From the NCBI RefSeq assembly GCF_037975245.1, contig NC_092562.1, forward strand, positions 7,288,501 through 7,352,500: DNA of 64,000 nucleotides, given 5' to 3'. The first letter of the stretch is position 1; each line of letters opens with the position of its first letter. The position numbers and the translations under genes were made by a program. Positions 10,100 to 23,000 of the stretch are shown here, one piece after another. The DNA comes from Apostichopus japonicus (taxonomy: Eukaryota > Echinodermata > Holothuroidea > Aspidochirotida > Stichopodidae). The notes below the pieces were generated by a model that saw only the letters and a list, made by a program, of their open reading frames with translations, made no database searches and was not told the DNA's origin.

Positions 10100-10794
10100 G
10101 ATCTTGATTTTTTTTTTCTACCACTATTATCAATTAAGTAATTAGTTCTCGTACCTTAGTTGGGTTTTTTTATCGGGTTGAGGATTGCTTTTAACTTTTC
10201 CAAAACGTTTTTGAGTTTGTTTATTTTCGTCCTTAAAAGAAAGTGTCTGGTTTAGATAAAATCTTCCGAGTTTTCTCCTAACTTTAATTAGATTAAGAAT
10301 TTTGTTAGCGAGGGACCAAGTGTTCTTAACGACTTTTTTTAGTCGACAGTTTTTATTATAGCTATGCGTACTACGAACAAAAATCAGGGAAGCTTTTTAA
10401 CATCCGGGACACTTTGGAGGTGAAACAGTTTGTAACGCATGCTTTTCACAAACGCTGTGATATGGTTTTTCTACACTTAATTAAACCATCACTCTGCGCT
10501 GCTGTGGCTTGAAATATCCCCAAATTGGTTAGAAATTATTCTTTTAAACATTTCTGGTGGTAATCACACCAACTTTATTATTGGGAGAGATTTTTTTGTC
10601 AACTTGGAAATTCGTCATTGTACAGCAGCATGCAATTCGTTAAGTCTTATCGTAGAGTGAAACTAGTATTTATCGTTACTGTTATATTTTCAGCTTCTTG
10701 CAGCAGCCGTTTTGAAAACGTTCGTTTTTATTGTTAAGTGTGTACCTATTTTTGACAATTAATTCTTCTCTGACCTTTTCATGTGTGCTAATAG

Positions 10795-10976
10795 TAGTTG
10801 TACCAGAGGTCATAAACTCCAGAAATTATGAAGTAGGATTAATATTCGGCAGAACTGTTTTCTAATAGGTTGTGAATGAGTGGAACGGTTTACTTGAGAA
10901 AGTTGTACTTGCAAGAAGTGTAAATGGGTTTAAGAATGCCTTGGACAAGCACTTTAAGCATTGTAATCCGGTCTGA
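10795..10976 (+). pseudogene. C-terminal end of a second LINE ORF2, opposite strand
   Basis: The plus strand reads VVNEWNGLLEKVVLARSVNG, then FKNALDKHF, ending in TGA at 10974-10976. The pattern R-V-V-N-x-W-N-x-L-P-x-x-V-V-x-A-x-S-V-N-x-F-K-x-x-L-D-K is the classic end of CR1/Jockey-like ORF2 proteins. Upstream, in shifted frames, TRGHKLQKL and INIRQNCF match the preceding TRGH/KL and R-x-x-F positions. It points away from the minus-strand LINE at 8.9-10.4 kb and is a separate insertion. Confidence 0.75.
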
Positions 10977-11496
10977 ATTTTTGTGTCTCCATTTTCCCCG
11001 TCTCCAATTGGTCCTTGATTGGACTTGATTGTCTCTCCTGATCGTTTTTTTTTCTAAACTACTTAATTTTGTAAGACGCTATGAACTCTGTGTTCAAAAT
11101 TGCTAACGTCAACATCGACCCAAATAGAATAAATGCCAATGCGGAATAGGTATGTTTCAATATCAGTGACTATACTATATTGGGTTAATTTTGGCTAGAG
11201 GACAGTCCTGTGCAGATGTTTGCACAACTTACCATCGCTACGAAAATTTCTTCCTATCTTTATCGCTGGATTTTATCAGCCTGGTAAATCTAGGCCTATA
11301 ACAAATAATGTAACGTAAGTGGCCAACGCCGGTAGTCTTTCTTCTATGTTCTGTTTGAAATTAGCCTAGGTCTATACTAAACTGACGCCTTGGCTTGCCT
11401 AAGAAAGGTGTTGCTAGCCTAGGCCTATACTCATATAACCCAGTACTAGCTAAAGTAGTACTAGTAGTAGTAGCGCTAAAAGGCAACTATACAGGT
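10977..11496. other. LINE 3' tail and unassigned DNA
   Basis: The first roughly 80 bases may be LINE 3' UTR (a pyrimidine-rich GTCTCC stretch and TTGGTCCTTGATTGGACTTG). The rest has a near-duplicate phrase, CTAGGTCTATACT at about 11365 and CTAGGCCTATACT at about 11418. No gene seen. Confidence 0.4.
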
Positions 11497-11859
11497 CAGG
11501 GGCGGATCCAGGGGGGGGGCCCGGGCCCCCCCGGGCCCCCCTTTTTGAAAATCCTAATTTTTTTTTTTTTTTTTTAATTTTTTACCGCGCTCGAGGGAAA
11601 GTGCCCCATGCGTGATCAGTGGCGTAGCTACGGGGGGCCTGAAATTGCAGACATGAGATCCATATTTTCAGGCTAGGTACATGCTGCTTAGAATACTCGG
11701 GAAGTGCCGTTTCCGGCCATCTGGGGGGTTTGTAAAGCCAAAAATTTTCTTGTACGCTCCGCGCCAACCAATGATGGCGCTCCGCTTAGATATTCTTACG
11801 TTCAGGCGCGGCTGGACCAGTCAGACCCCCCCCTGTCACAAATCCTGCATCCGCCCCTG
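11497..11859. mobile_element. hAT-like terminal inverted repeat pair (CAGGGGCGGATCCAGG)
   Basis: The left end CAGGGGCGGATCCAGG at 11497 matches the reverse complement of the right end CCTGCATCCGCCCCTG (11844-11859) with one mismatch. Flanks ATACAGGT and ATATGTCA do not form a convincing 8-bp duplication, so the two ends may not belong to one insertion. A G9/C7 GC-rich palindromic block (11511-11542) follows the left end. No transposase. Confidence 0.5.
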
Positions 11860-12084
11860 ATATGTCATTGAATATTCCACAAAACAACTTTTTATGTCCA
11901 CGAAACTGTCGAAACATGATTTTCACTACTGGTAGAGATATAAAATATTGGGAATTCTGAATTTCCTGCAAACATGCGGCTGTGCCTGTTCAATACTCAC
12001 TACTGTATCGCCTTAAAAAATGATGAGTGGAAATAGTTTCTCCAGGACCGTATCGTATCGTGGGTATCGAGTGCGTCTGATATA

Positions 12085-12114
12085 CGAACGTACGTAGTAC
12101 GTACGTACGTACGT
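12085..12114. repeat. ACGT tetranucleotide repeat
   Basis: GAACGTACGTAGTACGTACG and onward: about 30 bases of self-complementary ACGT units, with a CpG in every unit. Confidence 0.85.
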
Positions 12115-12140
12115 CTATGATGATATGCACTGTACTGTAC

Positions 12141-12368
12141 TGATAAAAACATAGGTGAATTTCACTCCATGGGAGTGATCACTGAGCACATTCCGGTATA
12201 AGAGTGAATTTCCACTCCATTTGAGTAAATCTTAACTCCTAATAGAGTTATATTCACTCATATTAGGAGTAAGGGTTAACTCCAATAGAGTTAAATTTTA
12301 CTCTTAATTTGAAGTGCGCCGAGTGATCACTCCAATGGAATGAAATCCACTCATTTGTTTTTAGAGTG
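12141..12368. mobile_element. Palindromic MITE
   Basis: The left end (ATAAAAACATAGGTGAATTT, then GGAGTGATCACT) pairs with the right end (AGTGATCACTCC ... TTTGTTTTTAGAGTG) over about 40 bases with a few mismatches. A second nested pair, ACTCCTAATA and TATTAGGAGT, is perfect. The whole element folds on itself and carries no open frame. It lies inside the larger hAT-like element. Confidence 0.65.
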
Positions 12369-12956
12369 TTGCTAGATATATGATGAAGAAATTTACATAC
12401 CAATACATGTTATCGGTCATCGATTGGCACAAAAAGCCAGATTCTGATGACAGCTGCCTCAAGAAACCCAATAAATGGCCTAATAAGCACCGAGCCATCA
12501 ATGTGGACCATTACCGAAACATCGATGCGTGTTAGTCTTCCACCCCCTTCCTCTAATGCTATTTAAGTCCACATGTGGGCATATCCTGCAAATCTACCGG
12601 TAGCCCACAGGGGTTTGAGTTGGGAGAAAGGCCTTGACAGCTTGAAACGACAAATGATGCCAACTTCCCTCAAGTTAAAAGTCTGGCTGAGTTGGCGAGG
12701 CCAGTCAGCATGAAAGAGAAAAAACTTTTTTTGCATTTCTGTCACCAAAGTTGCACATCTTTTTGGTTGCTATTTTGCCTCACAGGTGCCATCTCCTGCG
12801 ATCTGGGGGGTGCTGAAATCTCAAATTTTCTCTGTACGCTCCGCGCCAACCAAGGTGGCGCTCCGCTTAGATAGTAAACTCCGCCCCCCCCACAAGAAAG
12901 AACAGCCCCCATGGCCCCCCCACTCAAAAAATCCTAGCTACGCCACTGTGCGTGAA

Positions 12957-14049
12957 ATTTTTTGTAAAATAAATTTGCAAAAAGAGTACACCATCATTCT
13001 GATAAAGTGAAGGTGAGAGGGGCACTCTGACTGCATCAATAGTCTCCATCTGGAAGGGGGCATCCAAGATGAAATGGCCTGGAGTAGCCTGGTAAAAAGT
13101 AATTTGCATCACCACCTACTCCCCAAAGACGTAAATCCCAGCTCATTGCTCGAAATTCCCAAATTAATATATGCCCGGCAAACCATGAATACATGATTTA
13201 TTGGAAATAAATTTTACTCCAAACTTTCACGAAAAGTAGCACCAGATTGCACCGAGGACCTCCATATTTTGTGAAATTTTCCCAAAGGGGAGGGGGGCAC
13301 CCACTCCCCTTAGACCCCTGTTTCGTCAATTAGTCGTAGGCTAGCTAGTACCACCCAGATTTCATTTATTTACCAAACAATTTGCATTTTGTCATTAGGC
13401 CTACCTAATAGCCAATGCAGTTTAACCTTCTGCAGTTTAATGTTATCATAAATTGCAAAAGCTAGAATCCTCATGATTTTTCATCATCATCTACCCACCA
13501 TTATTAAATATTATATGATTTGAATAGTTTGATATACGTACAGACCTTTATTATTGTTTTATATTTTATATTATTACATCATTTGAAATGAGATTTCATC
13601 AATCTTTCTAGTACTTTCTCCAGTTCACAGCAACTAACATCCAATAAAGAATCTTGCAGCCACCAACAACAAACCAACCCACCTGCCTTAAACATTCTTG
13701 TAAGTATTATTATTTAGATTGTTTCTATAATAACTTTATTTGATGTTTTAAGTACATATACTTTCTATTTTGAATGTTTTAGCTTTTTGTAGCCACCAAA
13801 CATTTTCCAACATGAACAAATGATTTGGATAGTTGTATATGCTTTGTTTTCTAGAGTATTTTAAATTAGACATTGTTGTGTCATTTGAAAAGAAAGTTTG
13901 GTTACTCTTTTCTGTGTTTTTTTTATTGCAGGCTTTCCCTAGCCAGCATCCACTGCAACTATCTTGACATACACTGCAACTATCTTGGCATTCTACCATT
14001 TTACAGCCACCAAACAAACCAACAACCACACCAGCCAGTCTTTTACCAC
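12957..14049. other. Unassigned DNA at the left edge of array 1
   Basis: No gene recognised. From about 13620 on, acceptor-like signals precede CCACCAACA/CAGCCACCAAA phrases (TTCTTGCAGCCACC near 13656; a T8 run then ATTGCAG at about 13919-13932; CATTTTACAGCCACC near 13999). These hint that the exon-like modules of array 1 arose from a neighbouring gene-like segment, which is inference. Confidence 0.35.
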
Positions 14050-17000
14050 CAGCATTGTGTGTATTTTTGTCTGTTGTTTGTTTGTTGTTTGTTTGTTCTA
14101 TGTTATGTAGTTTAATGCAAAATCCAATCAAGCTTTCTTTTTTTCTTGTTAATAGGTGTATGTTTTATGTTTATGTTTGTTGTTTGTTTGATATGTTTGT
14201 TTGATGTATTTTTGTTTGTTGTTTGTTTGATGTATTTTTGTTTGTTGTTTGTTTGATGTATTTTTGTTTGTTGTTTGTTGGTTTATGTTTTTTGTTGTTT
14301 GTTCTATGTTATGTTGTTTAATGCCAATCTAATCAAGCTTTCTTTTTTTTTCTGGTTAATAAGTGTAAGACGAAGATGACAACAACAACAACAAAAGTTG
14401 GTAGTGGACACAACAACAACAAGAACAACAACAAAAGTTTGTGGTGGAGTGGAGGACGACATAGGTTGGCAATGGACAAAACAACAAAGAGGCTGTCCAG
14501 GATCAGGACAACAAGGTGGTGTTTTTTCCATGTTTGTTCAATTTGTTTAATGTTTGCTTGATATGTTTGTTTCATGTATTTTTGTATGTTGTTTGTTTTA
14601 TATGTATGTTTGGTTCATGTTTGTTTGATATATGTTTGTTTGATTTATTTTTATTTGTTGTATTTTTGCTTGTTGTTTGTTTGATGTATGTTTGTTTGTT
14701 GTTATGTTCTATGTTATGTTTTTTAATGCCAAATCCGATCAAGCTTTCTTTTTTCTTGTTAAGTAAGACGAATATGTCTACAACAACAGTGTTGGTGATG
14801 GAAGAGGACAGGGACAACGAAGGTTGGTGGTGGACATGAAGAAGGACAACATGAAGGTCAGCGGTGGACACAACCACAACAAAAACAACAACAAAAGTAG
14901 TTTGTTGTTTGTTTGATGTATGTATGTTTGTTGTTATGTTCTATGTTTTGTTGTTTAATGCGAAGTATAATCAAGCTTTCTTTTTTTCTTGTTAATAGGT
15001 GTAAGACGAAGATGAAAACAACAACAACAACAAAGGTTGTTGGTGGTGTGGAGGACGACAAAGGTTGGCAGTGGACACAACAACAAAGAGGCTATTGAGG
15101 AGGATGACCACCACAACAACAACACGAGTTGTTTGTTTGATGTATGTTTGTCTGTTGTTTGTCTTATGTTGATTAAATGTGATATCTAATCAAGCTTTCT
15201 TTTTTCTTGTTAATAGGTGTAATACGAGTGACAACAACAACAAAAGTAGGTGGTGGATACAACAACGACAACAACAACAAAGTTTGCTGGTGGTGTGGAG
15301 GACGACAAAGGTTGGCAGTAGACACGACAACAAAGAGGCCGTCGAGGAGGACAACATGTCTGTTTCATGTATTTTTGTTTGTTGTATGTTTGTTTGATGT
15401 ATGTTTGTTTATTTGATGTATGTTTGTTTGTTGTTTGTTAGTTAGTTATATGTTATTTAATGCCAAATCCAATCAAGTTTTCTTTTTTCTTGTTAATAGG
15501 TGTAAGATGAATATGCCTACAACAACAATGTTGGTGTTGGTGATGGAAGAGGACAGGGACAAGGAAGGTTGGTGGTGGACATGAAGGACATCATAAAGGT
15601 CAGCGGAGGACACAACAACAATTGTTTGATGTTTGTTTGTATGTTGTTATGTTCTATGTTATCTAATCAAGCTTTCCTTTTTTCTTGTTTATAGGTGTAA
15701 GATGAAGATGACAAAAACAACAACAAACATTGGTGGTGGAGTGGAGGACGACAAAGGTTGGCAGTGGACACTACAACAAAGAGGCTGTTGAGGAGGACAA
15801 CAACAAGGTGGTGTTGTTCAATGTTTGTTCAATTTATCATTGTAGTTTTTTTTATGTTTGTTTGTTTGTTCTTTGTTATGTTGTTGTTTGTTTGATATGT
15901 TTGTTCCATGTATTTTGGTTTGTTGTGTTTGTTTGATGTATGTTTGTTTGTTGTGCTATGGTTTGTTGTTTGTTTGATGTATGTTTGTCTGTTGTTTGTT
16001 TGTCCTATGTTATGTTGTTTAATGCCAAATCTAATCCAGCTTTCTTTTTTCTTGTTGATAGGTGTAAGACGAAGATGACAACAACAATTTATCAAGGCGA
16101 AGATGACAACAACAAATGTTGGTGGTGGAGTGGAGGACTACAAAGGGTTGGCAGCGAACACGACAACAAAGAGGCTGTCAGGGAGGACAACAACAAAGTG
16201 GTGTTGTTCCATGTTTGTTCAATTTTCCTATGATTTTATGTTTGTTTGTTTGTTCTATGTTATGTTGTTGTTTGTTTGATATGTTTGTTTCATGTATTTT
16301 GTTGTGTTTGTTTGTGTATGATGTTAGTTTTGTTGTTGTTTGTTGTGCTATGGTTTGTTGTTTGTTTGATGTTAGTTTTGTCTGTTGTTTGTTTGTCCTA
16401 TGTTATGTTGTTTAATGCCAAATCTAATCCAGCTTTCTTTTTTTCTTGTTGAAGACGAAGATGACAACAACAAACGTTGGTGGTGGAGTGGAGGACGACA
16501 AAGGTTGGCAGTGGACACTACAACAAAGAGGCTGTCGAGGAGGAAAACAACAAGGTGGTGTTGTTCCATGTTTGTTTAATTTATCATTGTAGTTTTTTAT
16601 GTTTGTTTGTTTGTTCTTTGTTATGTTGTTGTTTGTTTGATATTTTTGTTCCATGTATTTTGGTTTGTTGTGTTTGTTTGATGTATGTTTGTCTGTTGTT
16701 TGTTTGTCCTATGTTATTTGATTTTTGTTTGTTTGTTCTATGTTATGCTGTTGTTTGTTTGATATGTTTGTTTCATGTATTTTGTTTGTTGTGTTTGTTT
16801 GTGTATGATGTTAGTTTTGTTGTTGTTTGTTGTGCTATGGTTTGTTGTTTGTTTGATGTATGTTTGTCTGTTGTTTGTTTGTCCTATGTTATGTTGTTTA
16901 ATGCCAAATCTAATCAAGCTTTTTTTCTTCTTGTAAATAGGTGTAAGACGAAGATGACAACAACAAACATTGGTGGTGGAGTGGAGGACTACAAAGGTTG

Positions 17001-20000
17001 GCAGTGGACAACAAAGAGGCTGTCGAGGAAGACAACAACATGGTGGTGTTGTTCCATGTTTGTTCAATTTATCATTGTAATTTCTTATGTTTGTTTGTTT
17101 GTTCTTTGTTATGTTGTTGTTTGTTTGATATGTTTGTTCCATGTATTTTTGGTTTGTTGTGTTTGTTTTATGTATGTTTGTTTGTCCTATGCTATTTTAT
17201 GTTTGTTTGTTTGTTTGTTCTATGTTATGTTGTTGTTTGTTTGATATGTTTGTTTCATGTATTTTTGTTTGTTGTGTTTGTTTGTGTATGATGTTAGTTT
17301 TTTTGTTGTTTGTTGTGCTATGGTTTGTTGTTTGTTTGATGTATGTTTGTCTGTTGTTTGTTTGTCCTATGTTATGTTGTTTAATGCCAAATCTAATCCA
17401 GCTTTCTTTTTTTCTTGTTGAAGACGAAGATGACAACAACAAACGTTGGTGGTGGAGTGGAGGACGACAAAGGTTGGCAGTGGACACTACAACAAAGAGG
17501 CTGTCGAGGAGGACAACAACAAGGTGGTGTTGTTCCATGTTTGTTTAATTTATCATTGTAGTTTTTTATGTTTGTTTGTTTGTTCTTTGTTATGTTGTTG
17601 TTTGTTTGATATTTTTGTTCCATGTATTTTGGTTTGTTGTGTTTGTTTGATGTATGTTTGTCTGTTGTTTGTTTGTCCTATGTTATTTGATTTTTGTTTG
17701 TTTGTTCTATGTTATGCTGTTGTTTGTTTGATATGTTTGTTTCATGTATTTTGTTTGTTGTGTTTGTTTGTGTATGATGTTAGTTTTGTTGTTGTTTGTT
17801 GTGCTATGGTTTGTTGTTTGTTTGATGTATGTTTGTCTGTTGTTTGTTTGTCCTATGTTATGTTGTTTAATGCCAAATCTAATCTAGCTTTCTTTTTTTC
17901 TTGTTGATAGGTGTAAGACGAAATTGACAAAAACAATTTATCAAGGCGAAGATGACAACAACAAGTGGAGGACGCCAAAGGGTTGGCAGTGGACACTTCA
18001 ACAAAGAGGCTGTCGAGGAGGACAAGAACAAGGTCACGGTGTTGTTCCATGTTTGTTCAATTTATCATTGTAGTTTTTTTATGTTTGTTTGTTTGTTCTT
18101 TGTTATGTTGTTGTTTGTTTGTTTGATATGTTTGCTTGATGTATTTTGTTGTATGTTTGTTTAATGTAATTTTGTTTGTTTATTTGATAAAATTTGTTTG
18201 ATGATTGCATGTTTTTTATATTTTTTATGTATTTTATTGTATGTATTTTGTGTTTTTTATGTATTTTTTTGTATGTATTTTGGTTTGTTGTGTTTGTTTG
18301 ATATATTTCTGTCTGTTGTATGTTTTTTTGTATTTTTTTGTATGTATTTTGGTTTGTTGTGTTTGTTTGATATATGTTTGTTTGTTGTGCTATGGTTTGT
18401 TGTTTATGTATGTTTGTTTGTCCTATGTTATGTTGTTTAATGCCAAATCTAATCCAGCTTTATTTTTTTCTTGTTGAAGACTAAGATGACAACAACAAAC
18501 GTTGGTGGTGGAGTGGAGGACGACAAAGGGTTGGCAGAGAACAAGACAACAAAGAGGCTGTCGAGGAGGTCAACAACAAGGTGGTGTTGTTCCATGTTTG
18601 TTCAATTTATCATTGTAGTTTTTTATGTTTGTTTGTTTGTTCTTTGTTATGTTGTTGTTTGTTTGATATGTTTGTTCCATGTATTTTGGTTTGTTGTGTT
18701 TGTTTATGTATGTTTGTTTGTCCTATGCTATTTTATGTTTGTTTGTTTGTTTGTTTGTTCTATGTTATGTTGTTTGTTTGATATGTTTGTTCCATGTATT
18801 TTGGTTTGTTGTGTTTGTTTATGTATGTTTGTCTGTTGTTTGTTTGTCCTATGTTATGTTGTTTAATGCCAAATCTAATCCAGCTTTCTTTTTTTCTTGT
18901 TGAAGACGAAGATGACAACAACAAACGTTGGTGGTGGAGTGGAGGACGACAAAGGTTGGCAGTGGACACTACAACAAAGAGGCTGTCGAGGAGGACAACA
19001 ACAAGGTGGTGTTGTTCCATGTTTGTTTAATTTATCATTGTAGTTTTTTATGTTTGTTTGTTTGTTCTTTGTTATGTTGTTGTTTGTTTGATATTTTTGT
19101 TCCATGTATTTTGGTTTGTTGTGTTTGTTTGATGTATGTTTGTCTGTTGTTTGTTTGTCCTATGTTATTTTATTTTTGTTTGTTTGTTCTATGTTATGCT
19201 GTTGTTTGTTTGATATGTTTGTTTCATGTATTTTGTTGTGTTTGTTTGTGTATGATGTTAGTTTTGTTGTTGTTTGTTGTGCTATGGTTTGTTGTTTGTT
19301 TGATGTATGTTTGTCTGTTGTTTGTTTGTCCTATGTTATGTTGTTTAATGCCAAATCTAATCTAGCTTTCTTTTTTTCTTGTTGATAGGTGTAAGACGAA
19401 GATGACAACAACAATTTATCAAGGCAAAGATGACAACAACAAGTGGAGGACGCCAAAGGGTTGGCAGTGGACACTTCAACAAAGAGGCTGTCGAGGAGGA
19501 CAAGAACAAGGTCACGGTGTTGTTCCATGTTTGTTCAATTTATCATTGTAGTTTTTTTTATGTTTGTTTGTTTGTTCTTTGTTATGTTGTTGTTTGTTTG
19601 TTTGATATGTTTGCTTGATGTATTTTGTTGTATGTTTGTTTAATGTAATTTTGTTTGTTTATTTGATAAAATTTGTTTGATGATTGCATGTTTTTTATAT
19701 TTTTTATGTATTTTATTGTATGTATTTTGTGTTTTTTATGTATTTTTTTGTATGTATTTTGGTTTGTTGTGTTTGTTTGATATATTTCTGTCTGTTGTAT
19801 GTTTTTTTGTATTTTTTTGTATGTATTTTGGTTTGTTGTGTTTGTTTGATATATGTTTGTTTGTTGTGCTATGGTTTGTTGTTTATGTATGTTTGTTTGT
19901 CCTATGTTATGTTGTTTAATGCCAAATCTAATCCAGCTTTATTTTTTTCTTGTTGAAGACTAAGATGACAACAACAAACGTTGGTGGTGGAGTGGAGGAC

Positions 20001-23000
20001 GACAAAGGGTTGGCAGCGAACAAGACAACAAAGAGGCTGTCGAGGAGGACAACAACAAGGTGGTGTTGTTCCATGTTTGTTCAATTTATCATTGTAGTTT
20101 TTTATGTTTGTTTGTTTGTTCTTTGTTATGTTGTTGTTTGTTTGATATGTTTGTTCCATTTATTTTGGTTTGTTGTGTGTTTGTTTATGTATGTTTGTTT
20201 GTCCTATGCTATTTTATTTTTGTTTGTTTGTTTGTTCTATGTTATGTTGTTGTTTGTTTGATATGTTTGTTCCATGTATTTTGGTTTGTTGTGTTTGTTT
20301 ATGTATGTTTGTCTGTTGTTTGTTTGTCCTATGTTATGTTGTTTAATGCCAAATCTCATCCAGCTTTCTTTTTTTCTTGTTGAAGACGAAGATGACAACA
20401 ACAAACGTTGGTGGTGGAGTGGAGGACGACAAAGGGTTGGCAGCGAACAAGACAACAAAGAGGCTGTCGAGGAGGACAACAACAAGGTGGTGTTGTTCCA
20501 TGTTTGTTCAATTTATCATTGTAGTTTTTTTATGTTTGTTTGTTTGTTCTTTGTTATGTTGTTGTTTGTTTGTTTGATATGTTTGCTTGATGTATTTTGT
20601 TGTATGTTTGTTTAATGTAATTTTGTTTGTTTATTTGATAAAATTTGTTTGATGATTGCATGTTTTTTATATTTTTTATGTATTTTATTGTATGTATTTA
20701 GTGTTTTTTATGTATTTTTTTGTATGTATTTTGGTTTGTTGTGTTTGTTTGATATATTTCTGTCTGTTGTATGTTTTTTTTGTATTTTTTGGTATGTATT
20801 TTGGTTTGTTGTGTTTGTTTGATATATGTTTGTTTGTTGTGCTATGGTTTGTTGTTTATGTATGTTTGTTTGTCCTATGTTATGTTGTTTAATGCCAAAT
20901 CTAATCCAGCTTTATTTTTTTCTTGTTGAAGACTAAGATGACAACAACAAACGTTGGTGGTGGTGTGGAGGACGACAAAGGGATGGCAGCAAACAAGACA
21001 ACAAAGAGGCTGTCGAGGAGGACAACAACAAGGTGGTGTTGTTCCATGTTTGTTCAATTTATCATTGTAGTTTTTTATGTTTGTTTGTTTGTTCTTTGTT
21101 ATGTTGTTGTTTGTTTGATATGTTTGTTCCATGTATTTTGGTTTGTTGTGTTTGTTTATGTATGTTTGTTTGTCCTATGCTATTTTATGTTTGTTTGTTT
21201 GTTTGTTCTATGTTATGTTGTTGTTTGTTTGATATGTTTGTTCCATGTATTTTGGTTTGTTGTGTTTGTTTATGTATGTTTGTCTGTTGTTTGTTTGTCC
21301 TATGTTATATTGTTTAATGCCAAATCTAATCCAGCTTTTTTTTTTTTTCTTGTTGAAGACGAAGATGACAACAACAAACGTTGGTGGTGGAGTGGAGGAC
21401 GACAAAGGTTGGCAGTGGACACTACAACAAAGAGGCTGTCGAGGAGGACAACAACAAGGTGGTGTTGTTCCATGTTTGTTTAATTTATCATTGTAGTTTT
21501 TTATGTTTGTTTGTTTGTTCTTTGTTATGTTGTTGTTTGTTTGATATTTTTGTTCCATGTATTTTGGTTTATTTTATTTTTGTTTGTTTGTTCTATGTTA
21601 TGCTGTTGTTTGTTTGATATGTTTGTTTCATGTATTTTGTTGTGTTTGTTTGTGTATGATGTTAGTTTTGTTGTTGTTTGTTGTGCTATGGTTTGTTGTT
21701 TGTTTGATGTATGTTTGTCTGTTGTTTGTTTGTCCTATGTTATGTTGTTTAATGCCAAATCTAATCTAGCTTTCTTTTTTTCTTGTTGATAGGTGTAAGA
21801 CGAAGATGACAACAACAATTTATCAAGGCAAAGATGACAACAACAAGTGGAGGACGCCAAAGGGTTGGCAGTGGACACTTCAACAAAGAGGCTGTCGAGG
21901 AGGACAAGAACAAGGTCACGGTGTTGTTCCATGTTTGTTCAATTTATCATTGTAGTTTTTTTTATGTTTGTTTGTTTGTTCTTTGTTATGTTGTTGTTTG
22001 TTTGTTTGATATGTTTGCTTGATGTATTTTGTTGTATGTTTGTTTAATGTAATTTTGTTTGTTTATTTGATAAAATTTGTTTGATGATTGCATGTTTTTT
22101 ATATTTTTTATGTATTTTATTGTATGTATTTTGTGTTTTTTATGTATTTTTTTGTATGTATTTTGGTTTGTTGTGTTTGTTTGATATATTTCTGTCTGTT
22201 GTATGTTTTTTTTGTATTTTTTTGTATGTATTTTGGTTTGTTGTGTTTGTTTGATATATGTTTGTTTGTTGTGCTATGGTTTGTTGTTTATGTATGTTTG
22301 TTTGTCCTATGTTATGTTGTTTAATGCCAAATCTAATCCAGCTTTATTTTTTTCTTGTTGAAGACTAAGATGACAACAACAAACGTTGGTGGTGGAGTGG
22401 AGGACGACAAAGGGTTGGCAGCGAACAAGACAACAAAGAGGCTGTCGAGGAGGACAACAACAAGGTGGTGTTGTTCCATGTTTGTTCAATTTATCATTGT
22501 AGTTTTTTATGTTTGTTTGTTTGTTCTTTGTTATGTTGTTGTTTGTTTGATATGTTTGTTCCATTTATTTTGGTTTGTTGTGTGTTTGTTTATGTATGTT
22601 TGTTTGTCCTATGCTATTTTATTTTTGTTTGTTTGTTTGTTCTATGTTATGTTGTTGTTTGTTTGATATGTTTGTTCCATGTATTTTGGTTTGTTGTGTT
22701 TGTTTATGTATGTTTGTCTGTTGTTTGTTTGTCCTATGTTATGTTGTTTAATGCCAAATCTCATCCAGCTTTCTTTTTTTCTTGTTGAAGACGAAGATGA
22801 CAACAACAAACGTTGGTGGTGGAGTGGAGGACGACAAAGGGTTGGCAGCGAACAAGACAACAAAGAGGCTGTCGAGGAGGACAACAACAAGGTGGTGTTG
22901 TTCCATGTTTGTTCAATTTATCATTGTAGTTTTTTTATGTTTGTTTGTTTGTTCTTTGTTATGTTGTTGTTTGTTTGTTTGATATGTTTGCTTGATGTAT

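Larger units (their letters stand above)
8880..10400 (-). mobile_element. Jockey-type non-LTR retrotransposon (LINE), degraded, 5' and 3' truncated
   Basis: Read on the minus strand, parts of LINE ORF2 follow in order. About 10345-10190 encodes a basic linker (WSLANKILNLIKVRRKLGRF) like that between endonuclease and RT. Then 10099-9750 holds the RT N-terminal part, 9776-9174 the RT palm, about 9120-9020 the WRIKINPVKSKLIIF box, and about 8980-8885 a downstream block (VTIDKDLNYKTYINKTI). At least three changes of frame separate these pieces. No endonuclease domain or poly-A tail is visible. Clade assignment (Jockey/I group) rests on the FADD and INPxKSK motifs and should be confirmed by phylogeny. 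Confidence 0.8.
11617..12948. mobile_element. Non-autonomous hAT-like element with target-site duplication
   Basis: Ends CAGTGGCGTAGCTA (11617-11630) and TAGCTACGCCACTG (12935-12948) are exact inverted repeats. Flanking 8-mers TGCGTGAT (11609-11616) and TGCGTGAA (12949-12956) match at seven of eight positions, the size expected for hAT. Inside, a block around CTCCGCGCCAACCAA (about 11716-11790) is repeated directly at about 12797-12873, so this is probably a composite of two copies. It holds a younger MITE (12141-12368) and an ACGT microsatellite. No transposase frame is recognisable. Confidence 0.65.
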
